Assembly: GCA_029856295.1 (NCBI GenBank)
Contig: JAHQWS010000007.1
Span: 1 to 11,726, forward strand
Length of the DNA: 11,726 nucleotides
Reading direction: 5' to 3'
DNA from: Promethearchaeia archaeon
GTDB lineage: Archaea > Asgardarchaeota > Lokiarchaeia > Sigyniarchaeales > SOKP01
Every line of letters starts with the position of its first letter. Positions within the stretch are counted from its first letter, which is position 1. This document shows, in pieces, positions 1 to 6,083 of this stretch. The notes beneath the pieces are model-generated. The model was not told the origin of the DNA. It worked only from the letters and a program-made list of their open reading frames with translations, and ran no database searches. A program made the translations under genes and the position numbers.

Positions 1-288
1 GTATTTATGTACCATGATGGAATTATTATTAGGCTAGTTCAGCCTAAATCAAAAGTGGAGTCTGAGTCTTCTGAATGGAATGAATTTGAGAGAATAATCC
101 GTTTGATAGGGAGAAATATAGAAGAATTTAAACTTGCTTCTAAAAAAGAAGAACTTAAAAAATTGTATACGCGATACGAAAGAATGACTTTTCTTGAAGA
201 GGAAGAAAACACTTTAATTTGCGAAAGATGCGGCTCTGAAAACCTTAAGAAAGCAAATTTTTGCCATAGTTGCGGAAATAAACTTTAA
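1..288 (+). CDS. Zinc-ribbon protein, C-terminal part (5' end may lie outside the window)
   Basis: The reading frame is open to the left edge, so this is probably the C-terminal end of a longer protein. An ATG at 7 could also start a 93-residue protein. Counting from that ATG, residues 24-68 are charged and probably helical. The last 22 residues form a treble-clef or ribbon-like zinc site with Cys72, Cys75, Cys86 and Cys89 (CxxC, ten residues, CxxC, with a Gly after each second Cys). Such C-terminal zinc ribbons are common in archaeal proteins and often mediate protein or nucleic-acid contacts, but they do not identify function. The gene ends in TAA and the next gene lies on the other strand. 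I do not recognise the family of the upstream part. The coding call is fairly sure; the function is unknown. Confidence 0.7.
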   Translation, partial: VFMYHDGIIIRLVQPKSKVESESSEWNEFERIIRLIGRNIEEFKLASKKEELKKLYTRYERMTFLEEEENTLICERCGSENLKKANFCHSCGNKL

Positions 289-499
289 AGTTAATCAATA
301 TAATTAATTATTTCTATAGTCGTATATTTATATTTTAAATCTTAGATATTTTAAATCTAGAGTATCTAATGAAAGCTAATTAATACGAATTTAATTTTTA
401 ATTTTTTATAAACATACACTTATATATATCCAACAAATAGCGAACGACAATTTTATATATTGGAATTACTCGTTCACGGAAAAGATTAATTTTAAGCGC
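289..499. other. AT-rich intergenic region, no gene seen
   Basis: This is 211 bases of very AT-rich DNA between the end of the left-edge gene and the 3' end of the dehydrogenase remnant on the other strand. No open frame of useful length, tRNA or clear RNA fold was seen. It contains a short tandem repeat at 331-361 and a run of six T at 402-407 that could end plus-strand transcription, although it lies more than 100 bases past the stop codon. Confidence 0.6.
331..361. repeat. Two-copy tandem repeat of 16 and 15 bases
   Basis: The unit TATTTTAAATCTTAGA at 331-346 is followed immediately by TATTTTAAATCTAGA at 347-361, which differs by loss of one T. It lies in AT-rich intergenic DNA. It is probably a local slippage duplication; no function is implied. 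Confidence 0.7.
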
Positions 500-871
500 T
501 CATAAATCCACATTATTAATAAAGAATTCTAAATCTTCCCAAGGATTATACAGCAATTTTGCTATTAATGGAATATACGCAAAAATAGAAGCAACATTAA
601 TAATATCACCTCGGTTCCGGTTAATCATTCCGGGAAGGGCGACCACTGTTAAACGTGTAACCATAATATTATGCACTTTAATCATTTCAATTTGCCTTTC
701 TATATCAGTCGTTGCCAGATATCCGTCCAAAATACCAAATCTCGCATTATTTTTCAACATCGTTATATTATTACTATTTAATATTCGGTTTTCAACTACA
801 GCTACTTCATCTGATTTAGATAAATCCGCTACTATGGGATCAGCGGTAATATAAATTTTATTAGGGCACAT
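500..871 (-). pseudogene. Remnant of a short-chain dehydrogenase/reductase (SDR)
   Basis: The 123-residue frame resembles the middle of a classical SDR related to DltE-like oxidoreductases. A VADLS segment at residues 14-18 matches the strand before the adenine-pocket Asp. NNARFG at 41-46 corresponds to the NNAG motif, with Gly changed to Arg. The stretch from residue 57 (DIERQIEMI, then TRLT and LPGM) matches the following helix, and INVAS matches the strand bearing the catalytic Ser. The N-terminal Rossmann TGxxxGIG motif is absent from this frame and from the 170 bases upstream. The catalytic YxxxK and everything after it are missing; the protein ends in an unrelated tail. Intact SDRs have about 250 residues. 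I therefore read it as a decayed, inactive gene. A short expressed non-enzymatic protein cannot be excluded. The ATG is at 871-869 and the stop is TGA. Confidence 0.6.
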
Positions 872-1041
872 TGGAATTCCTTAAAAAATAATAAGATGAA
901 TTAACTATCTTCTATCTTTGAAAGTCAAGTTTTTCTAATTATTTTAATCCACTGTATGTAATTATTATCTTAGAATTAAAGATTTTCGCCAATTTAATAT
1001 TAACTACAAAAGAAATAAAACATTAGTTGATGAAATAGTTA
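872..1041. other. AT-rich spacer between SDR remnant and GTPase, no gene seen
   Basis: These 170 bases lie downstream of the GTPase stop and upstream of the SDR remnant on the minus strand. I looked here for the missing SDR nucleotide-binding motif on the minus strand and did not find it. No RNA gene was recognised. Confidence 0.5.
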
Positions 1042-1572
1042 TTAAGAAATTTTTTTTTCCAGTATCCCTTCTGTTAAAGTCTGAAAAATAAGACGATTAT
1101 TTTCACCTGATTTAGATGAGGATTCAAAGAAGTAATCAATTTTATACTTTTCTTGAAATTCTTTACCCTTCTTAAAATCAACAACTCTTTTTTCAGCTAA
1201 ATCTGACTTGCCTCCAACTAGGACAAACACAGGATTGGCAGCATTATTTTTAACAATATCATACCATTCAATTAAACTCTCGATACTTTGATATCTTGTA
1301 ATATCGTAGCAAAGTACACAGCCCAATGCTCCTCGAGCATAATTTGGTAAGAAAAATCGAAAACGCTTCTCTCCCGCAAAATCCCATATTTGCAGTTTCG
1401 CAGAACCTTTATCTCCCATATCGATTGTAATGGAAGCTAAATCTGTTCCTATTGTAATTTTTTGAGGTATAAATAGCCCTGTTGTTAATCTTTTAACCAT
1501 TGTCGATTTTCCAACACCACCAGCACCGACAACAATTACCTTAAAGAGCAATTGTCGAGACATTGTTCTCAT
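1042..1572 (-). CDS. Ras/Rab-like small GTPase, Asgard type
   Basis: This is a complete single-domain small GTPase of 176 residues, the usual size for the Ras superfamily. G1/Walker A is GAGGVGKST at 16-24. The G2 Thr is T40 in TIGTD, as in Rab proteins. G3 is WDFAGE at 63-68. G4 is GGKSD at 120-124 and G5 is SSK at 152-154. Two key positions differ from classical Ras/Rab: the residue after DxxG, normally catalytic Gln, is Glu68, and the Asn of NKxD is Gly121. From memory, such variants recur among the many Asgard Rab-like GTPases. The C terminus (LEKKIS) has no prenylatable Cys, so stable membrane attachment by that route is unlikely. Translation could start at the ATG at 1572 or at a second ATG three codons later (1563). 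The gene is last in a minus-strand cluster, 41 bases after a membrane protein gene. Confidence 0.93.
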   Translation of the reverse strand: MRTMSRQLLFKVIVVGAGGVGKSTMVKRLTTGLFIPQKITIGTDLASITIDMGDKGSAKLQIWDFAGEKRFRFFLPNYARGALGCVLCYDITRYQSIESLIEWYDIVKNNAANPVFVLVGGKSDLAEKRVVDFKKGKEFQEKYKIDYFFESSSKSGENNRLIFQTLTEGILEKKIS

Positions 1573-1613
1573 CTAATTTTTAAGATATAGTTATTTTTAT
1601 TTTTAAAAAAATC

Positions 1614-2492
1614 TTATTCCAATCTTAGTTTATTTTTAAAATTTTCATTTAACAATATAAGGTTTTCTATAATTTTGTTTTGAGTTCCTTTAGGTAATGA
1701 ACTGACGATTTTGTTTAATTTTTCTTCGCTAAAATTATTGATATCCTTATAGTTTATAATTAAAAAAGCAATAGAGATCAGGGGTGGTGTAGTAATAATA
1801 GCATAGATAATAAATGATAATTTTATTGGCTCAGAATTTTCAAAACCTGTCCCTGGTAAGATATATTCAAATCTTGGCATGATTTCATCGAAGGTTAAAA
1901 AAGCAAATAAGATATTCAACGCATTTAAAATTATAAAGACTAACAAATTAATAATAGAAATTATTTTAAAACTTTTCATTTTGAGGAAAGAAATCACATT
2001 ATCTAAATTATCATGATCTTTTCGAGAATTTTTAGCATCAAAATTTTCGATAATTATCTCTAGTTTACTATACTTCCATAAATCAATAAAGACCGAATAA
2101 AAACCAAATGTATAAAAGAATATGAAAATAGAAATGAAATAAATGTAATAATTGTCAATTAACTGAGGATGGTAAAGCGACTCTGCTCCAAACCAGAATA
2201 ACAAAATTAATTGAATAAACGCACTAAAATTCAATCTATGAGAGGAAACTTTTTCTGATCCTAATGGATTGTATATAATGAGGGTATCTTCAGTTTTACT
2301 TTCTTGTCTTACGGTATCGATCATTTTAAAAAATAGGGCAAAAATGAAAGTAATAAGAGGAAATAGAAGTAAAAGTATACTATCCCAGTTTTGGGCAATA
2401 ACAAGAATGAATAAGAATGAAAATAGAATTAGATCTCTTAATAAACTCTCAGAAATCAATTCTTTAAACTGTAGCCTATTTTTAATACTCAT
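1614..2492 (-). CDS. Six-segment membrane protein of unknown function
   Basis: I do not recognise a family. The 292-residue protein is hydrophobic, with probable membrane segments at about 18-34, 38-56, 89-107, 114-137, 173-200 and 223-246. Between segments 2 and 3 is a polar loop of about 30 residues, and between 4 and 5 a charged loop of about 35 residues rich in Asp, Asn and Lys. The last 45 residues form a soluble, probably helical, Lys/Asn/Glu-rich tail. No signal peptide, Cys pair or catalytic motif stands out. It starts at ATG 2492, 26 bases after the peptidase gene and 41 bases before the GTPase gene, all on the minus strand, so co-transcription is likely. The soluble tail could contact a cytosolic partner such as the GTPase; that is inference from position only. 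Confidence 0.8.
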   Translation of the reverse strand: MSIKNRLQFKELISESLLRDLILFSFLFILVIAQNWDSILLLLFPLITFIFALFFKMIDTVRQESKTEDTLIIYNPLGSEKVSSHRLNFSAFIQLILLFWFGAESLYHPQLIDNYYIYFISIFIFFYTFGFYSVFIDLWKYSKLEIIIENFDAKNSRKDHDNLDNVISFLKMKSFKIISIINLLVFIILNALNILFAFLTFDEIMPRFEYILPGTGFENSEPIKLSFIIYAIITTPPLISIAFLIINYKDINNFSEEKLNKIVSSLPKGTQNKIIENLILLNENFKNKLRLE

Positions 2493-2518
2493 TTTTTAAA
2501 TAAAATTATCCTAATAAA

Positions 2519-3718
2519 TTAAGTTTTATATTTATAGTTTTTATCCATCAGAATAATTAAATCTCTCAAAAAAGCATTAAAATCGTCTAACATTTTCGGA
2601 TGGTAATTATTTATATTATCTTTTTCAGAATGAATTGGAGCATTCGATAGAAAGATCATAAATTCATAACCAAATGGTTTTAATGGTGCATGATCTGTAC
2701 TAAAGTGTATTAATGGAGGAATATATAATGGTTTAATTTTATAAGATTCTTGACCAGCACTTAAAAGTTCTTCAATATTTTTTTTAATTACTGGAGAATA
2801 CTGTTTTTTCGGCAAACCCTGAGCATAAGCATAAAGATTTGTCTCCTTATTAGCTCCGACTGTGTCTGGAATAAAGAAAAAGGTATTGCTTATATTAAAC
2901 TCAGTATAGTGTTTTTTTATAAAGGAATCTGCACCATAATCCCCCACTTCTTCTGCACCTGTTAAGACAAAAATTAAATTCGTATTTTCTAGTGAGTTTT
3001 TACTAAAATAATCAATACAATAAAAACTATTAGCTACAGCTGTGGCATTATCCGCTGTTCCAAAAGATTTATTATGCCGTTTGTTAAATATTTGTAAGCT
3101 ATAAAAACCAGCTAAAAAAAATGCATAAAAAAATTGAATAAGTTCAATAGATGGAATCATATTCAAAATGTATAGTGTAGTGATAAAAATAATATGAAGT
3201 GAAAATATAACTCCACCAACTAGGGAAAACAAGAAAATTACTCCATCGAATATTGGATGAAAGCTCATACTAATCGAATCATAATGAGCGAAGACAATAA
3301 TATTTTGTTTTTTATCTTTATCTTTATGGTTAGCTGGAAACTCTACAACATAATTGACAGAAGTCCTTTTTTTCCCAATTTTTGTGAATTTGAATTGAAT
3401 CTTTTTTCTAATCTCTCGACTAAAGAGTGCTGTTATCATTAAAACGAAAGCAAGAAGAATGACTAAATAGAAAAGACGGAAATATAATAAAATAATTAAA
3501 AAAATCATTTGCATCCCGACTAAAAAACTATAGATTCTTAGTAAAAAGTTCATAAAAAATCTAGTATAAATAAATGATTCTTTTTTATAATGATCAATAT
3601 TTAGAGCTTTAAGTTCGGATTCAATAAGTTCTTGAGCTTTTTTCTCCCCATCCGAACCGGGTAAACGGGGAAAAGATAGCTTTTTTACAAATTCATTGCA
3701 ATCGAATTTATTACTCAT
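2519..3718 (-). CDS. Membrane-embedded M28-family zinc aminopeptidase-like protein
   Basis: The 399-residue protein carries the full set of M28 metallopeptidase motifs: AHYDS at 144-148 (zinc ligand His145), GTADN at 220-224 (bridging Asp223), GAEEVG at 254-259 (catalytic Glu256 and ligand Glu257), PDTVG at 284-288 (Asp285) and, near the end, STDHAPL at 340-346 and HSEKDN at 363-368, the last giving the final ligand His363. M28 enzymes are co-catalytic two-zinc exopeptidases. Unusually, hydrophobic segments interrupt the fold: a hairpin at about 57-99 before the first motif, and a second at about 157-210 between His145 and Asp223. Paired segments keep all zinc ligands on one side of the membrane. 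No cleavable signal peptide is seen. The ATG at 3718 lies 28 bases from a TATA-like box, which fits a leaderless mRNA. It is the first gene of the minus-strand cluster. The substrate is unknown. Confidence 0.88.
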   Translation of the reverse strand: MSNKFDCNEFVKKLSFPRLPGSDGEKKAQELIESELKALNIDHYKKESFIYTRFFMNFLLRIYSFLVGMQMIFLIILLYFRLFYLVILLAFVLMITALFSREIRKKIQFKFTKIGKKRTSVNYVVEFPANHKDKDKKQNIIVFAHYDSISMSFHPIFDGVIFLFSLVGGVIFSLHIIFITTLYILNMIPSIELIQFFYAFFLAGFYSLQIFNKRHNKSFGTADNATAVANSFYCIDYFSKNSLENTNLIFVLTGAEEVGDYGADSFIKKHYTEFNISNTFFFIPDTVGANKETNLYAYAQGLPKKQYSPVIKKNIEELLSAGQESYKIKPLYIPPLIHFSTDHAPLKPFGYEFMIFLSNAPIHSEKDNINNYHPKMLDDFNAFLRDLIILMDKNYKYKT

Positions 3719-3840
3719 ATTAACATATTGCTCGTTTTTTTTATTTAAAAATAATCTTAATAATTAAACTTTTATAGTCCTTACTAATTTAAATGGTCAA
3801 TCAGCTAATATATTATACTTAAATTTAATGGAAAAATACT
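3719..3840. promoter_or_regulatory. Divergent promoter region of the peptidase cluster and the helicase
   Basis: The 122-base AT-rich gap separates two divergent start codons. On the plus strand, TATATTATA (3809-3817) is centred about 28 bases before the helicase ATG. On the minus strand, TTTAAATA (complement of 3742-3749) is centred about 28 bases before the peptidase ATG. No Shine-Dalgarno sequence precedes either start. This spacing is what archaeal leaderless transcripts would show. In DNA this AT-rich, chance TATA-like matches are common, so the assignment is tentative. Confidence 0.5.
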
Positions 3841-6027
3841 ATGAAATTTTGTCCCGAGTGTGGAAATCTCTTATATCGCATGAAAGAGGGTCTTTATTGT
3901 AAACTTTGTGGTAATTATTGGTTCAAGAAAGGTGGAAAATTAAAAATTGAAACTGGTCGTATAAATATTGAAAAGGATAAAAACACCTCGAATGATTTAA
4001 ATAATGAGCCAAAAATTAAAATATTGAATAAAACACAGTTATCTAAAAAAATAAATTATTTACATTTCTTTCCTTATGAGCAGTTTAGGGAATCACAGGA
4101 AAATATTATTAAACAAATCGAAGAAAGCGCAAGATCTAAAAAGATTGTTTTGTTAGTTGCCCCAAATGGCACCGGCAAAACTGTTATTGCTTTGAGCAGC
4201 CTTCTTCCTGTTGCTATTGAAAACAACTTAAAAATAATTTACTTATGCCGTACACATTCTCAAAATACAAGGGTTATTAAAGAATTAATTAAAATTTCAA
4301 GATTTATTAATATGAACGATATAAAGGGTGCCAAAATAAATGGACTATCAATACGAGGCCGAAATGAAATGTGTCTCAATAAAACACTATTATCATTGAA
4401 ACTAAATCCAAAAGAATCTATGGCTGTCTGTAGAGACTTAAGAAAAAACAGAAATTGTAGCCATTTTTTAAATTTGTTGAAAAAACGAGATGAGTTTGAT
4501 AAACCTGTACTAATAGCTCCAGATCTTTTCGAAAAACCCATTGATGCTGAAGATCTTATTAATTTTTGTGCTACTCATAAGTTGTGTCCTTATTTTTTAT
4601 CTAAATTTTTATTAGAAGAAATGAGGGTAGTAATTTGTAATTATAATTGGATTTTTAATCCTTCCATACGAGAGACGTTTTTAAAATTTATAGGGCGCGA
4701 AATTGATAAATGTATTTTAGTAATTGATGAATGTCATAATATTATTGATGTGGCGACGGATGTTAATTCGGAGAGAATAACACCGTATTCATTAAGAATT
4801 TGTTTGAAAGATTTAGAAATGTATCAATCACCCGTGTTAATGCTAAGTTTCGTTAATATTTTATATGACCATCTTAATAAAAAGAAGGACATTTTAAAAA
4901 CAGAGGAAAAGGCAATAGTTCCCGATATTTTTTTAGAAAAAATTTATAAAAAGCTTGGTTTTGCCGATTTAAACGAATTTGAAAACTTTATTAAAGCTCT
5001 TCACGAGTTTAGTATAGCTATCCACGAAGAAAAGCTAGCTAATGGTGAAATTTCAAGAGATTTTGTGGGGGCATTAGCAGAATTTTGGTTAAAGTGGATT
5101 AAGAATTATTCATTAGAGAATTATTTCTTTTGTTATAATGTTCAAAAAATAAAAGAAAGGAAAACCATAGTTCTTGAAATTGTAGCATTAGATCCTAGGG
5201 AAATTGCCGTACCAGTTTTAAAAAATTGTCATTCATGTCTAAATCTTTCTGGAACAGTAAATCCATATGTATTTAATCATTTAATGGGCCTACATGAAAG
5301 TGGGAAAAGCTATAAAGGAATTATCGCAGATTCACCCTTTAAAAAACAAAATATTAAAGCAATTATAACCGAAGGTGTTGACACTAAAAGAGAAAATAGA
5401 ACACCTCTTATGTATAAAAAGATAATAAACAAAATCAATGAAGTTTTATATTGTACCCCAGCTAATGTAGGCATTTTTTGCGCTTCGTATAAAATCTTAA
5501 AGGGTTTACTTGACAATAATCTTGAAGTTATCACTGAAAAAAATAAAAGAAAATTGTTTGTAGAAGAACCGGGATTATCTGCTTCAGAAAATGCTTTTTT
5601 GGTTAATGATTTTAAATCCATGGCAAGTAATCGAGAAAATGGTGCTGTTTTACTGGGTGTATGTGGGGGAAGAAACTCAGAGGGTGAGGATTATCCGGGA
5701 GATTATATGAACTCTGTAATCATTGCTGGATTTCCATACCATTTACCTACACCGAGGGTTAATGCAAAAATAGAATATTATGATAAAGTATTTAATAAGC
5801 AAGGCTGGAATTTTGCCTATTTATATCCTGCTGTACAACGGGCAAATCAAGCTTCCGGCAGACCAATAAGGAAAATTGTTGACAAAGGGGCAATCGTGTT
5901 CATGGATTCCAGATTTAAAGATAAATATAAATGGATCTCCGAATGGATTCGAAATGAATTGGAAATTATCCCTGACAAAGATGATGCAATTATCCAACAT
6001 TTATATCCATTTTGGAACTCAAGTTAA
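3841..6027 (+). CDS. XPD/Rad3-family Fe-S DNA helicase with N-terminal zinc ribbon
   Basis: This is a superfamily 2 helicase of the XPD/DinG/FANCJ group, which unwinds DNA 5' to 3' using ATP. Motifs in order: Q-motif-like FRESQ at 82-86, Walker A APNGTGKT at 107-114, DECH box at 296-299 (VIDECHN, the DEAH-type motif II), GGRNSEGEDY at 609-618 (motif V region), and QASGRPIR at 670-677 (motif VI with both arginines). Four cysteines, C178, C197, C206 and C249, line up with the 4Fe-4S ligands of XPD; the last sits in CPYF, as in human XPD. Residues 300-460 would form the Arch region. Odd feature: residues 1-24 form an extra zinc ribbon (C4, C7, C20, C23) resembling the N-terminal ribbon of RPB9/TFS, followed by a polar linker to about residue 70. 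At 728 residues it is longer than typical archaeal XPD. A role in DNA repair is likely; TFIIH-like use in transcription is only speculation. Confidence 0.92.
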   Translation: MKFCPECGNLLYRMKEGLYCKLCGNYWFKKGGKLKIETGRINIEKDKNTSNDLNNEPKIKILNKTQLSKKINYLHFFPYEQFRESQENIIKQIEESARSKKIVLLVAPNGTGKTVIALSSLLPVAIENNLKIIYLCRTHSQNTRVIKELIKISRFINMNDIKGAKINGLSIRGRNEMCLNKTLLSLKLNPKESMAVCRDLRKNRNCSHFLNLLKKRDEFDKPVLIAPDLFEKPIDAEDLINFCATHKLCPYFLSKFLLEEMRVVICNYNWIFNPSIRETFLKFIGREIDKCILVIDECHNIIDVATDVNSERITPYSLRICLKDLEMYQSPVLMLSFVNILYDHLNKKKDILKTEEKAIVPDIFLEKIYKKLGFADLNEFENFIKALHEFSIAIHEEKLANGEISRDFVGALAEFWLKWIKNYSLENYFFCYNVQKIKERKTIVLEIVALDPREIAVPVLKNCHSCLNLSGTVNPYVFNHLMGLHESGKSYKGIIADSPFKKQNIKAIITEGVDTKRENRTPLMYKKIINKINEVLYCTPANVGIFCASYKILKGLLDNNLEVITEKNKRKLFVEEPGLSASENAFLVNDFKSMASNRENGAVLLGVCGGRNSEGEDYPGDYMNSVIIAGFPYHLPTPRVNAKIEYYDKVFNKQGWNFAYLYPAVQRANQASGRPIRKIVDKGAIVFMDSRFKDKYKWISEWIRNELEIIPDKDDAIIQHLYPFWNSS

Positions 6028-6083
6028 ATTTTAAAATAGAAAAAATGGAATTTACACTTACCTCATGAAAAATCCTTAACTTA
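6028..6083. other. Short convergent spacer between helicase and glycosyltransferase
   Basis: The 56-base gap lies between two convergent stop codons. A run of six A at 6040-6045 gives six T on the minus strand and might help end glycosyltransferase transcription. No hairpin is evident, as expected for archaea. Confidence 0.35.

Noticed and set aside
442..475. Inverted repeat GAACGA ... TCGTTC with a 22-base spacer
   Set aside because: Only six paired bases with a long loop in intergenic DNA downstream of a pseudogene; too weak for a terminator or operator call.
1026..1036. C-box-like sequence (GTTGATGAAAT) suggesting a C/D box guide RNA
   Set aside because: It does not match the RTGATGA consensus and no D, C' and D' boxes are found at proper spacing.
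2269..2499. Plus-strand frame of 76 codons opposite the six-segment membrane protein gene
   Set aside because: It lies almost wholly antisense to a well-supported gene, has no domain, and its composition reflects the complement of membrane-protein codons.
3257..3442. Plus-strand frame of 61 codons opposite the M28 peptidase gene
   Set aside because: It is antisense to the peptidase coding sequence, including the catalytic AHYDS region; no independent support.
4260..4541. Minus-strand frame of 93 codons inside the helicase gene
   Set aside because: It is the complement of the Fe-S domain coding region of the helicase; no motif or promoter.
5310..5621. Minus-strand frame of 103 codons inside the helicase gene
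   Set aside because: Antisense to the second helicase domain; looks like a chance open frame in AT-rich DNA.
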